Origin: an uncultured Candidatus Melainabacteria bacterium
Lineage (GTDB): Bacteria > Cyanobacteriota > Vampirovibrionia > Gastranaerophilales > Gastranaerophilaceae
Assembly: GCA_934777245.1 (NCBI GenBank)
Contig: CAKVND010000042.1
Span: 1 to 20,549 of the forward strand
Length of the DNA stretch: 20,549 nt
Direction of reading: 5' to 3'
Part shown: positions 1 through 8,310 of the stretch, in pieces
How positions within the stretch are numbered: the first letter of the stretch is position 1
Layout of the letters: each line of letters opens with the position of its first letter
Program-made: the position numbers and the translations under genes
Notes under the pieces: model-generated
Databases searched by the model: none
The model's input: the letters and a program-made list of their open reading frames with translations, nothing else
Told to the model about the DNA's origin: nothing

Positions 1-81
1 AACGCGTTAAAAACTGAATACGATTCTGTTAAAAAAGTGGTTAGTGATAACATTGAACGTACTTTCGGTATCTTCTCATAA
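1..81 (+). CDS. C-terminal end of an unidentified protein (5' end outside window)
   Basis: An open frame runs from the left edge to a TAA at 79-81 and gives 26 residues, starting NALKTEYDSV and ending RTFGIFS. The piece is charged, probably helical, and too short to identify. It is followed at once by a strong intrinsic terminator, which supports it as the real end of a transcription unit. A phasin-like or other helical protein is possible but cannot be shown from this fragment. Confidence 0.55.
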   Translation, partial: NALKTEYDSVKKVVSDNIERTFGIFS

Positions 82-120
82 CTTTAATTTTTCCCTTTTT
101 AATCCCTTTTTCCCTTTTCC

Positions 121-150
121 GCTTGAGACTTTATACTCAAGCTTTTTTTT
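121..150 (+). terminator. Rho-independent terminator after the left-edge gene
   Basis: A 7-bp stem (GCTTGAG at 121-127, CTCAAGC at 136-142) with an 8-nt loop is followed by eight T residues (143-150). It separates the left-edge gene from ruvB, so ruvB should have its own promoter. Confidence 0.9.
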
Positions 151-189
151 ACAACATTTTGTCGAATGACATAAGTAAAACCACTAGTT

Positions 190-217
190 TTTACAGTTTC
201 AATTTTTGTGCTAAAAT
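190..217 (+). promoter_or_regulatory. Predicted ruvB promoter giving a leaderless mRNA
   Basis: A TTTACA -35-like hexamer (190-195) and a TAAAAT -10 hexamer (212-217) are spaced by 16 bp. TGC precedes the -10, forming an extended -10. The -10 ends 7 nt before the ruvB ATG at 224, so transcription would begin at or next to the start codon. No Shine-Dalgarno sequence lies upstream of that ATG. Confidence 0.55.
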
Positions 218-223
218 TTAGTT

Positions 224-1288
224 ATGGCTATTATATCAGACGATGAAGGGATGGAGAAACGGGTAAGAAAAAACCCGATTATTAAACCCGAGACAATTGA
301 ATACGACAATACTTTTGAAAGTTCGATAAGACCAAAAGACTTTGAAAGTTACATTGGTCAAGGAGCATTAAAAGAAACTCTTAAAATTACTCTGGAGGCT
401 GCAAAAAAACGTGGCAAGCCACTTGATCACTTGCTTTTTTACGGTCCTCCCGGATTAGGTAAAACAACTATAGCCGGTGTTATAGCTTCACAAATGGGAG
501 TAGAAATTCGAATCACATCTGCTCCGGCGCTCGAACGTCCGCGTGATATAATCGGGATTTTGATGTCATTAAAAGGTGGAGAAATATTATTTATTGACGA
601 AATTCACCGTCTTAATAAAGTTGCAGAGGAAATTTTATATCCTGCAATGGAAGATTTTACTTTAGACATGACGACAGGAAAAAGTCAGACAGCTAAGACT
701 CTTCGTGTACCTTTGCCAAAATTTACACTAATTGGTGCAACAACAAAAGCCGGTGAACTTTCAAGTCCACTTAGAGACAGATTTGGTATGATTCACAGAT
801 TAGAGTTTTATACTGTTGAAGAATTAGCTCAAGTTGTAGAACGTACAGCGAAAATTCTTGAAGTTGAGATTACAGAAGAAGGTGCAAAAGCTATTGCTAT
901 GCGTTCACGTGGCACGCCTAGAATTGCAAACAGACTTGTTAAACGTGTTTCAGATTTCGCAATTGTTAAATATGATGGAATAATAGATGAAAGAGTCGCA
1001 AACGATTCTCTTGACATTCTAAAAATCGACGAATTTGGTTTAGATAACACAGACCGCGCACTTTTGAACTTAATCATTGATAAATACGATGGCGGACCTG
1101 TTGGTATTGAAACAATCGCTGCTGCGTTGAGTGAAGATGTTAGAACTATTGAAGATGTTTGTGAACCTTATTTACTTCAAGCAGGTTTGCTACAAAGAAC
1201 TCCGCGCGGACGAAAAGTTTCACCGGAAGGCTATCGACATTTAGGCATAAAAATGCCTTCAGAACAAAGAAGATTGTTTGACGATTAA
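224..1288 (+). CDS. ruvB: Holliday junction branch migration ATPase RuvB
   Basis: RuvB is the hexameric AAA+ motor that drives Holliday junction migration with RuvA in recombinational repair. The 354-residue product has the usual length. Visible motifs are Walker A GPPGLGKT (about 74-81), Walker B with DEIHRL (125-130), sensor-1 GATTKAG (171-177) and the arginine-finger segment SSPLRDRFG (180-188). The C-terminal winged-helix DNA-binding region carries RTPRGRKVSPEGYRHLG. The start at 224 fits a promoter whose -10 ends 7 nt upstream and predicts a leaderless mRNA. An internal ATG at residue 10 is the main alternative start. ruvA and ruvC are not adjacent. leuS follows after 60 nt with its own promoter-like site. 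Confidence 0.97.
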   Translation: MAIISDDEGMEKRVRKNPIIKPETIEYDNTFESSIRPKDFESYIGQGALKETLKITLEAAKKRGKPLDHLLFYGPPGLGKTTIAGVIASQMGVEIRITSAPALERPRDIIGILMSLKGGEILFIDEIHRLNKVAEEILYPAMEDFTLDMTTGKSQTAKTLRVPLPKFTLIGATTKAGELSSPLRDRFGMIHRLEFYTVEELAQVVERTAKILEVEITEEGAKAIAMRSRGTPRIANRLVKRVSDFAIVKYDGIIDERVANDSLDILKIDEFGLDNTDRALLNLIIDKYDGGPVGIETIAAALSEDVRTIEDVCEPYLLQAGLLQRTPRGRKVSPEGYRHLGIKMPSEQRRLFDD

Positions 1289-1313
1289 AAGTTATTCATT
1301 TATCTGGTTTTAT

Positions 1314-1343
1314 GTTAAAATTATTTCATTAAGTTTATGGAGG
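1314..1343 (+). promoter_or_regulatory. leuS promoter element (extended -10) and strong RBS
   Basis: An extended -10 (TGT then TAAAAT, hexamer at 1316-1321) lies 27 nt upstream of the leuS start. A perfect GGAGG Shine-Dalgarno (1339-1343) sits 5 nt before the ATG at 1349 and fixes the start. No good -35 is visible, which is common for extended -10 promoters. Confidence 0.5.
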
Positions 1344-1348
1344 AATAA

Positions 1349-3835
1349 ATGAAAGAGGCATATTTTCCACAAGAAATAGAAAAGAGATGGCAGGAAAATT
1401 GGGAAAAAAATAATGTTTTCCATACTCCTGATAAAAGCGACAAGCCTAAATACTTCGCATTATCAATGTTTCCGTACCCATCTGGAAAACTTCACATGGG
1501 ACACGTTAGAAATTACACTATTACAGACGTAATTGCAAGATTCAAAAAAATGCAAGGCTTTAATGTACTTCATCCGATGGGATGGGATAGTTTCGGTTTA
1601 CCGGCTGAAAACGCTGCAATGAAACATGGCGCAGACCCTGCAAAGTGGACTGATGAAAATATTGCCTACATGACAAAGCAACTTAAAATGCTTGGCTTAT
1701 CTTATGATTGGCAAAGAGAAGTTACAACTTGCAAACCTGATTATTATAAATGGACTCAGTGGTTGTTCATTCAACTTTATAAAAAAGGTTTGGCTTATAA
1801 AAAAGAAGCTGCTGTAAACTGGTGTGACAAATGCGGTACAGTTTTAGCTAATGAACAAGTTATTGACGGTAAATGCTGGAGATGCGATAGCGTTGTAGAA
1901 AAGAAATATCTTTCTCAATGGTTCTTCAAAATCACAGATTACGCAGAAAGATTACTTGAAGATTTGGATAAACTTCCGGGTTGGGGTGACAACGTTAAAA
2001 CAATGCAAGCAAACTGGATTGGTAAATCTCAAGGTGCAATCTTCAAGTTTAAAGTTAAAGAAATTGAAGGAATGGAAGTTCCTGTTTATACAACAAGACC
2101 TGATACCGTTCATGGCATAACTTATCTTGTTGTAGCACCAGAATATAAAGATATTGATAAACTTACAACTCCTGAAAACAAGGAAAAAGTTGAAGAATAT
2201 AGAGCAAATGCTCGTAAGATGACTGAAATTGAAAGACTTTCAACAGATAGAGTTAAAACAGGTGTTCCATTAGGTACTCACTGTATCAATCCGTTTACTG
2301 GCGAAGAATTTCCGCTTTGGACAGCAGATTATGCGCTTGTTGAATACGGTACAGGTGCTGTAATGGCAGTTCCTACTCACGATACAAGAGATTTTGATTT
2401 TGCTAAAAAGTACAATCTTCCTCTAAAAGTTGTTATTTCTCCGGAAGGAAAAGAATTAAATCCTGAAGAAATGACAGAAGCTTATACAGAAGAAGGAGTT
2501 TTGGTAAATTCAAACGAATTCAACGGAATGAAAAACACTGAAGCTAAAAAGGCAATTACTCAAAAAGCTGTTGATAATGGTTTTGGTGAATTCAAGACTC
2601 AATACAGATTAAGAGATTGGCTAATATCTCGTCAAAGATATTGGGGCGCACCAATCCCTATGATTTATTGCGACAAGTGCGGTATTGTTCCTGAAAAAGA
2701 AGAAAACTTGCCTGTGATGCTTCCGACTGATGTTGATTTTTCAGTTGTTGGCAAATCACCAATTACAACTTCAAAAACTTTTGCGGAAACTACTTGCCCT
2801 ATTTGTGGCGGAAAAGCAAGACGCGAAATGGATACAATGGATACATTTGTTTGCTCAAGCTGGTATTATATGAGATATTCAGATCCTAAGAATGCTGAAT
2901 TACCTTTCTCAAAAGAACTTGTAGATCACTGGTTGCCAGTTGATCAATATGTCGGCGGTATTGAGCACGCTATTTTACACTTGTTGTATTCAAGATTCTT
3001 TACTAAAGCACTTAAGGATTTGGGCTTGCTAAGCTTTGATGAACCGTTTAAAAACTTATTAACTCAAGGTATGGTTCTTAAAGACGGTTCTAAAATGTCT
3101 AAATCTAAAGGCAATACTGTAGATCCGGATGAAATATTTGAAAACTACGGTGCTGATACGGCAAGATTGTTTATTCTTTCCGATTCACCTCCAGCTAGAG
3201 ATTTTGACTGGTCAGACGCCGGAGTTGAAGGCTGTTATAAATTCTTGAACAGAGTTTGGAGATTAGTAAGCGATAATCAAAATGTTTTAACTAAAGATTA
3301 TAAGCTTACATTCCCTCTAACAAGAGAAAATGACGACTTAGTTAGAACAGTTAATATTGCGATAAAGGGAATTACAAATGATATTGCAAATGATTTCCAA
3401 TTCAATACTGTTATTTCAAAATACAGAGAACTTACAAACGCAATCTATGACTGGAGAAACAAAAAGTCTGACTTGAATGATGAAGACAAGAATGTTTTAA
3501 GTTTTGCAATTATTTCATTAATCAAACTTATGGCTCCTGTAACTGTTCACATGTCAGAAGAAATCTGGCATGACTTGGGCGGAGTTGGTTCTATTCACGA
3601 TGAAAAATGGTGTGAATGGGATGAAAACTTAGCTAAAGCAAGCAAGATTACTCTTGTTGTTCAAATTAACGGTAAGGTTAAAGACAAGATTGAAGCTGAC
3701 GAAGGTCTTAATAATGACGAGTTGCAAGCGTTGGCTTTATCAAGTGACAGGATAAAAGAGCTAACAGCCGGCAAGGAAATTGTTAAGGTAATTGTAGTTC
3801 CTAAAAAGCTTGTTAACATTGTTGTAAAAGGTTAA
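1349..3835 (+). CDS. leuS: Leucyl-tRNA synthetase
   Basis: This class I aminoacyl-tRNA synthetase charges tRNA-Leu in the cytosol. The 828-residue length is normal for bacterial LeuRS. The HIGH-type motif is HMGH (49-52, in PYPSGKLHMGHVRNY) and the KMSKS loop is intact at about 582-586. Zinc-ribbon cysteine pairs are present (WCDKCG...CWRCDS, YCDKCG...CPICGG). The CP1 editing domain has TTRPDT and GTGAVMAVPTHDTRDFDFAKKY, which contains the conserved Asp that clamps the leucine amino group, so proofreading looks functional. The C-terminal domain ends with the typical VQINGKVKDKIE region. A GGAGG site fixes the start. A strong terminator follows and separates it from the convergent flagellin gene. 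Confidence 0.98.
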   Translation: MKEAYFPQEIEKRWQENWEKNNVFHTPDKSDKPKYFALSMFPYPSGKLHMGHVRNYTITDVIARFKKMQGFNVLHPMGWDSFGLPAENAAMKHGADPAKWTDENIAYMTKQLKMLGLSYDWQREVTTCKPDYYKWTQWLFIQLYKKGLAYKKEAAVNWCDKCGTVLANEQVIDGKCWRCDSVVEKKYLSQWFFKITDYAERLLEDLDKLPGWGDNVKTMQANWIGKSQGAIFKFKVKEIEGMEVPVYTTRPDTVHGITYLVVAPEYKDIDKLTTPENKEKVEEYRANARKMTEIERLSTDRVKTGVPLGTHCINPFTGEEFPLWTADYALVEYGTGAVMAVPTHDTRDFDFAKKYNLPLKVVISPEGKELNPEEMTEAYTEEGVLVNSNEFNGMKNTEAKKAITQKAVDNGFGEFKTQYRLRDWLISRQRYWGAPIPMIYCDKCGIVPEKEENLPVMLPTDVDFSVVGKSPITTSKTFAETTCPICGGKARREMDTMDTFVCSSWYYMRYSDPKNAELPFSKELVDHWLPVDQYVGGIEHAILHLLYSRFFTKALKDLGLLSFDEPFKNLLTQGMVLKDGSKMSKSKGNTVDPDEIFENYGADTARLFILSDSPPARDFDWSDAGVEGCYKFLNRVWRLVSDNQNVLTKDYKLTFPLTRENDDLVRTVNIAIKGITNDIANDFQFNTVISKYRELTNAIYDWRNKKSDLNDEDKNVLSFAIISLIKLMAPVTVHMSEEIWHDLGGVGSIHDEKWCEWDENLAKASKITLVVQINGKVKDKIEADEGLNNDELQALALSSDRIKELTAGKEIVKVIVVPKKLVNIVVKG

Positions 3836-3856
3836 TGACATATTAAATTAAAAATT

Positions 3857-3894
3857 AAAAAGTAGAAAGTTTAAATAAACTTTCTACTTTTTTT
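3857..3894 (+). terminator. leuS terminator
   Basis: A near-perfect inverted repeat (arms 3857-3873 and 3876-3892, core AGTAGAAAGTTTA) ends in a T-run on the plus strand. The arm starts with A residues, so it could also act on the minus strand as a backup for flagellin. Confidence 0.88.
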
Positions 3895-3900
3895 AACCAA

Positions 3901-3927
3901 ATAAAAAGAGCTTGAATATTCAAGCTC
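3901..3927 (-). terminator. Flagellin terminator
   Basis: A perfect 20-nt palindrome (3908-3927, half-site GAGCTTGAAT) is followed on the minus strand by TTTTTAT. It lies 44 nt beyond the flagellin stop. With the hairpin at 3857-3894 it makes back-to-back terminators between convergent genes. Confidence 0.8.
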
Positions 3928-3970
3928 ATATATAAGTACATATCCCAATCAACAACAAATTAATTAATAA

Positions 3971-4819
3971 TTATATTAAATTCAAAGCTATACTTGGCAT
4001 TTGATTAGCAGTTGCAAGCAATGTCGCTGACGCTTGTTGCAAAATCTGTGCCTTTATATAACTTGAAGATTCTTCTGCCACATCAGCATCTCTCAACGTA
4101 GACAATGATGATGTTAAATTTTCAGACTGCACAGAAATTGATGAAATTGCAGACTCTACTCTGTTTTGAGCAGCACCAATTGAAGTAACTTTATCAGAAA
4201 TTTTCGTTATAACTTCATCAATTTTTGCCAATTTACTTGCAGCTTTTTTACTATCAGCAGCATCTTTTACAAAATCGGCAATTTCTACACCCAACAAGGA
4301 TTTCGAATCAGCCGCTTCAAATAAAGTTGCTTCTAATGTTATTTGGCTATTCGCTGCAACTGCGTCTAATCCGACTTGCAAAGTAATAGCATTACCCGCT
4401 TGATCCATAAGTTTTATTCCGTTAAACCCAGCATTTTTTGATATTCTATCTATTTCATTCAATCTTGCTGTCATTTCAGAAGCAATTGCTTTTAATGAAT
4501 CAGAGCCATAAGTTCCGTTTGCAGCTTGTTCTGTCAAATCTCTTACACGTTGTAAGTGCGAAGTAATTAGAGAATAATTTTCTTCTGCTGTTTTCAACAA
4601 ATCCGCGCCCATAGACGCATTTTCAGAAGCAATATCAAGAGAACTCAGTTTTGTTTTCCAATTTGTAGCAATTGAATATCCTGCAGCATCGTCTTTCGCA
4701 TGGTTAATTTTATAACCTGTAGACATTTTTTCTATCGCACTGTTTAAACTTGTTGTTGCTGAACTCAAATTCTTCTGTACAATAAGCGAAGACAAGTTCG
4801 TATTAATAGTAAGTGTCAT
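3971..4819 (-). CDS. Compact flagellin (FliC-like)
   Basis: Flagellin is the secreted subunit of the flagellar filament. The 282-residue protein has both conserved coiled-coil ends. The N-terminal D0/D1 region (about 1-137) reads INTNLSSL...NL and later KMSTGYKINHAKDDAAGYSIA. The C-terminal D1/D0 region (about 190-282) includes GAAQNRVESAIS, LRDADVAEESS and ILQQASATLLATANQMP. The variable D2/D3 part is almost absent, so it is a minimal-length flagellin. A Shine-Dalgarno (AAAGGTTAGGGA) precedes the ATG. The 5' region is long and AT-rich, with no clear sigma-28 promoter. No chaperone, cap or other flagellar gene is nearby, so this is an isolated locus. A filament-like flagellin paralogue with another role cannot be excluded. 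Confidence 0.93.
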   Translation of the reverse strand: MTLTINTNLSSLIVQKNLSSATTSLNSAIEKMSTGYKINHAKDDAAGYSIATNWKTKLSSLDIASENASMGADLLKTAEENYSLITSHLQRVRDLTEQAANGTYGSDSLKAIASEMTARLNEIDRISKNAGFNGIKLMDQAGNAITLQVGLDAVAANSQITLEATLFEAADSKSLLGVEIADFVKDAADSKKAASKLAKIDEVITKISDKVTSIGAAQNRVESAISSISVQSENLTSSLSTLRDADVAEESSSYIKAQILQQASATLLATANQMPSIALNLI

Positions 4820-4979
4820 TCCCTAACCTTTCGCACAATCTAAACATAATTCAATTGTTTAAATGTGTTCTCTATATAATCCCTAATCTTTATATACTCA
4901 TTCTATAATGTAGTAATAAATCTTGCAATAGTATAACATAATATTGTAACATTTATTTACATCATTAATATTTAAAATT

Positions 4980-5022
4980 AAAAAAGTTGGACTTTGATTA
5001 TATAATCAAAGTCCAACTTTTT
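4980..5022 (-). terminator. ilvE terminator
   Basis: A perfect 42-nt palindrome (4981-5022, two 21-nt halves containing GTTGGACTTTGATTA) starts 13 nt past the ilvE stop. On the minus strand it ends in a run of six T residues. A plus-strand role is unnecessary because no plus gene ends here. Confidence 0.88.
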
Positions 5023-5034
5023 AGATAATAAAAA

Positions 5035-6060
5035 CTACTCTTGAATAACTTTTATCCAACCTTCAGGTGCTTCAATTTTTCCCATTTGAATTCCCGTCAA
5101 GATATCATATAATTTTTGAGTAATTTCACCCATTTTTTCCATGCCGGAAGGTAATAAAATTTCATCTCCATGATCAACGATTTTACCAACAGGAGAAAGA
5201 ACTGCAGCTGTACCGCAAAGAGCACATTCTTTAAAATCTTTAACTTCTTCGAACGGAATTACTCTTTCTTCTGCTTTTAAGCCTAAATAATGTTCTGCAA
5301 CATACATCAAAGAACGTCTCGTGATTGAAGGCAAAATAGTACTTGATTTTGGAGTTACAACTTCATTATCTTTAGTAACAAAAATAATATTAGCACCGCC
5401 TGTTTCTTCAACATTAGTTCTTGTTGCTGAATCCAAATACATATTTTCGTTATAACCCTGATTATGCGCATCTACAATAGCATGAAGACTCATTGCATAG
5501 TTTAAACCTGCTTTAACATGACCTGTGCCGTGTGGAGCTGCCCTATCGAAATCTGGAATTCTTAGCGTAATAGGCTTTGCTCCGCCTTTAAAATACGGGC
5601 CTACCGGCGAAACAAATATTCTGAATTGATATTCAGAAGCAGGCTTAACACCCATTACAGGATTTATACCAAACATATATGGTCTGATATAAAGTGCTGC
5701 ACCTGAACCAAACGGAGGAACATAATCAATATTCTTTTTAACAACTTCAACAACAGCTTCTACAAACTTGTCTTTCGGAAAAACCGGCATTTCAAGTCTT
5801 TTACAAGTATCAGCCATTCTCTTTGCATTCAAATCAGGTCTAAAGCATACGACTTTACCATCTGCAGTTCTATATGCTTTCATACCTTCAAAACAAGTTT
5901 GTGCATATTGCAAAACGCAAGCGCATTCATTCATTACTATATTTTCATCAGTTATAATTGCACCATCATCCCATTTCCCGTTTTTATAATTTGCAACAAA
6001 ACGGTAATCTGTTTTTATATATCCAAAGCCCAAATTAGCCCAATCAATATCTTTTGCCAT
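5035..6060 (-). CDS. ilvE: Branched-chain amino acid aminotransferase
   Basis: This PLP-dependent fold-type IV enzyme transfers amino groups between glutamate and the keto acids of Leu, Ile and Val, as the last synthetic or first catabolic step. The 341 residues match the eukaryote-like BCAT subgroup. Seen motifs are CFEGMKAYR (57-64), the PLP lysine K183 in GHVKAGLNYAMS, ETGGANIIF (219-227), STILPSITRRS (240-250) and CGTAAVLSPVG (282-292). A strong SD (AAGGAGGATT) precedes the ATG. No other ilv or leu gene is in the window, so it appears to be a stand-alone unit between a terminator and a repeat-rich upstream region (6090-6225). Confidence 0.93.
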   Translation of the reverse strand: MAKDIDWANLGFGYIKTDYRFVANYKNGKWDDGAIITDENIVMNECACVLQYAQTCFEGMKAYRTADGKVVCFRPDLNAKRMADTCKRLEMPVFPKDKFVEAVVEVVKKNIDYVPPFGSGAALYIRPYMFGINPVMGVKPASEYQFRIFVSPVGPYFKGGAKPITLRIPDFDRAAPHGTGHVKAGLNYAMSLHAIVDAHNQGYNENMYLDSATRTNVEETGGANIIFVTKDNEVVTPKSSTILPSITRRSLMYVAEHYLGLKAEERVIPFEEVKDFKECALCGTAAVLSPVGKIVDHGDEILLPSGMEKMGEITQKLYDILTGIQMGKIEAPEGWIKVIQE

Positions 6061-6089
6061 GTAATCCTCCTTATGATTTATTAGTTTCT

Positions 6090-6226
6090 GGTGGGAAAGT
6101 ATGTGATAAATTGCATTCCAAATTTAATGTTTGAAGCAATTTTTCCCACCCTACTTATTATGTTACAGTGGGAACGCATTTTAAAAATTTTATTCTACCT
6201 CTATACTTGATAAAGCTTTTCCCACA
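6090..6226. repeat. Cluster of GTGGGAA/TTCCCAC inverted repeats upstream of ilvE
   Basis: Four copies of GTGGGAA occur in about 130 bp, in alternating orientations (near 6093, 6139, 6164 and 6216). The first pair can fold as a long stem (GGTGGGAAA with TTTCCCACC) containing a nested AAATTGC/GCAATTT stem. On the minus strand two copies share GTAG-x-GTGGGAAAA. The cluster lies between the dehydrogenase stop and ilvE, so it could be a terminator, an mRNA leader structure, or a small dispersed repeat. Confidence 0.6.
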
Positions 6227-6238
6227 CTACGTTTTTGT

Positions 6239-7615
6239 TTATCCTCTCGCGCAAATTGTTTGAGCAACATAAACGCCAGATGCTGAAGCTTGAATTAAGC
6301 CTCTTGTTACTCCTGCACCGTCTCCTATTGTAAACAAGTTCTTAACGCCTTCTGTTTCCAATTCATCTGTTAATTTCACCCTTGCTGAATAGAATTTTAC
6401 CTCTATACCATAAAGTAGAGTATATCTTGAAGCCGTTCCCGGAGCAATTTTATCAAGTGCAAATAACATTTCAATAATACTTTTCATTTGTCTGTAAGGT
6501 ATTACTAAGCTCAAATCACCAGGGGTTGCACAACTCAAAGTCGGTGTGATTATACTTGATTTTATTCTATCAGGAGTTGAGCGTCTTCCTTCTAACAAAT
6601 CGCCGAATCTTTGAACAAGAATTCCACCTGCTAGCATATTTGCAAGACTTGCAATATGTTGACCATAAGCAATAGGTTGTTTAAACGGTTCTGTAAACTT
6701 CTTGCTAACTAAAAGTGCAAAGTTTGTATTATTAGTTTTAATATTCGCATAACTATGACCATTTACAGTTGCAATACCGTTATAATTTTCCTGTACAACT
6801 TCTCCATTCGGATTCATACAGAATGTACGAACTTCATCACCAAAAGTTGGAGAATAATATACCAATTTTGATTCATATAATTTATCTGTTAATGGTGCAA
6901 AAACAGGAGCCGGAAGCTCTACACGAACCCCAACATCAACTGCATTATTCACCATACCAATTTTATTCTTAGCAAATTCATGTGTAAGCCAATCAGCACC
7001 TTCTCTACCAGGAGCTATAATTGTATACTCAGCTTTAATTATTTCGCCATTATCAAGTACAATACCTTTTACTTGTTCACACTCAACAATTAAAGATTGT
7101 GCTGTTACATTATTTAAAATTGTGATTTTATCGTCCAAATAATCTTGCATGTGTTTTAGAACATCCAAGCTTCTTTCTGTTCCTAAGTGTCTTACAGGTG
7201 AATGAACAAGTTTCAATTCGGCAAGTGCTGCTTGACGTTCAATTTCTCTAAAGACTTCCATATTTGTACCGAAAACTTCGTCTGTAGCACCATGTTCAAG
7301 GTACATATTATCTGCATAATTTATAAGTTCTTCAACTTTTTCACGACTCATATAATCAACTAAATGACCGCCAACATCCGGAGTTAATGTTAATTTACCG
7401 TCTGAAAAAGCACCAGCTCCGCCCCAACCGCAAAGCAAACCACATCTTTTACAGTTAACACATTTTGGAGAACCTTCTCTAATCGGACATTTTCTTTTTT
7501 CTATTTTTTGTCCTTTTTCGATTAAAACTACTTTCCACTCTGGACGTAATTTAACGATTTCTAAAGCAGAAAAAATACCTGCCGGTCCTGCACCAATAAT
7601 TGCAACATTGTACAT
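6239..7615 (-). CDS. FAD-dependent dehydrogenase of the COG2509 type
   Basis: The substrate is unknown. The 458-residue protein opens with a Rossmann dinucleotide-binding motif (VAIIGAGPAGIFSALE, about 4-19) and the acidic end of the second strand (VVLIEKG, 29-35). A cysteine cluster follows: C43, C52, C55, C58 and C62 in CPIREG...CVNCKRCGLLCGWGGAGAFSDGKL. This block typifies uncharacterised COG2509 proteins and resembles a metal or Fe-S site, though that is inference. The C-terminal FAD motif is LFTIGDGAGVTRGLIQASASGVYVA. The SD is TAGGAG, about 9 nt from the ATG. The neighbours ilvE and trmL suggest no shared pathway. Confidence 0.88.
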   Translation of the reverse strand: MYNVAIIGAGPAGIFSALEIVKLRPEWKVVLIEKGQKIEKRKCPIREGSPKCVNCKRCGLLCGWGGAGAFSDGKLTLTPDVGGHLVDYMSREKVEELINYADNMYLEHGATDEVFGTNMEVFREIERQAALAELKLVHSPVRHLGTERSLDVLKHMQDYLDDKITILNNVTAQSLIVECEQVKGIVLDNGEIIKAEYTIIAPGREGADWLTHEFAKNKIGMVNNAVDVGVRVELPAPVFAPLTDKLYESKLVYYSPTFGDEVRTFCMNPNGEVVQENYNGIATVNGHSYANIKTNNTNFALLVSKKFTEPFKQPIAYGQHIASLANMLAGGILVQRFGDLLEGRRSTPDRIKSSIITPTLSCATPGDLSLVIPYRQMKSIIEMLFALDKIAPGTASRYTLLYGIEVKFYSARVKLTDELETEGVKNLFTIGDGAGVTRGLIQASASGVYVAQTICARG

Positions 7616-7692
7616 TACTCTTAACTCCTAAAATTACCCTATTACTTATCTATACTAATTTAAACAAGAGGCAATTACAAGGGGAAAATAAG

Positions 7693-8145
7693 TTACGATA
7701 TTCCAAGTTGCCTTACAATTTCATAAGCCACAATCGCGACAGAGTTTGAAAGGTTTAAGCTTCTTTGTCCCTCTTTCATAGGAATAGTAATTGCTGTTTC
7801 TTGCGTTACATATTCTTGAGGAAGTCCTCTTGATTCAGGACCAAAAACAATAAAATCGTTTTCTTGAAATTGAAAATCTGTGTAAACCTTTTTAGATTTT
7901 GTTGTCAAATAAAAAAATCTTCCTTCCGGAAACTGTTTATACAATTCTTCCATTGATTCAATTCTGTGCAAATCAACACTTTGCCAATAATCCATGCCGG
8001 CACGTTTTGTGTATTTATCAGTAAGAGCAAAACCAAGTTTACCAACCAAATATAAAGAAGCGCCCGTACAAGCACAAAGTCTAGCAATATTTCCGGTATT
8101 TTGCGGAATTTCAGGTTCATATAATACTACGTTTAATTTGGTCAT
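7693..8145 (-). CDS. trmL: tRNA (cytidine/uridine-34 2'-O)-methyltransferase TrmL
   Basis: TrmL is a SPOUT-fold methyltransferase that uses SAM to methylate the wobble ribose of certain leucine tRNAs. The 150-residue length is typical. Family motifs are EPEIPQNTGNIARLCA (9-24), the knot segment FGPESRGLP (about 100-108) and IPMKEGQRSLNLSNSVAIVAYE near the C-terminus, which forms the trefoil knot and cofactor site. An SD (AAGGGGAT) precedes the ATG. It is separated from the FAD dehydrogenase by 77 nt without a clear terminator, so the two may be co-transcribed. Confidence 0.94.
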   Translation of the reverse strand: MTKLNVVLYEPEIPQNTGNIARLCACTGASLYLVGKLGFALTDKYTKRAGMDYWQSVDLHRIESMEELYKQFPEGRFFYLTTKSKKVYTDFQFQENDFIVFGPESRGLPQEYVTQETAITIPMKEGQRSLNLSNSVAIVAYEIVRQLGIS

Positions 8146-8185
8146 GATTATCCCCTTGTTAAAAATCTGTGTTCAAAATGGTTAA

Positions 8186-8310
8186 GCAATTGAAAATGGA
8201 AAGTGGAAAATTGAAAATGGTTATAGTTATATTCAATGTTTTACGTAGTTTGTAATTGAATATAACTATAACGAACTTATTCACCTATTCACTCATTCAC
8301 TTATTAACTT
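8186..8310. repeat. Palindromic element with octamer tandem repeats, 3' of the phosphatidyltransferase gene
   Basis: A perfect 17-bp inverted repeat (8221-8237 with 8255-8271, 17-nt loop) is flanked on the right (8276-8310) by about four tandem octamers with minus-strand consensus RRGTGAAT. On the left (8191-8220) are imperfect AAAATGGA-like repeats. The right end touches the stop codon of the phosphatidyltransferase gene. It probably folds in the mRNA and may end that transcript, but it lacks a T-run. Confidence 0.75.

Noticed and set aside
829..1077. Minus-strand frame of 82 codons inside ruvB
   Set aside because: It is the antisense shadow of a clear ruvB coding frame and has no SD or homology.
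6061..6238. T-box riboswitch for ilvE
   Set aside because: No T-box sequence, specifier loop or antiterminator/terminator pair with a T-run could be recognised.
7905..8185. Alternative frames overlapping trmL on both strands
   Set aside because: All lie within or across the intact TrmL gene and show no family motif.
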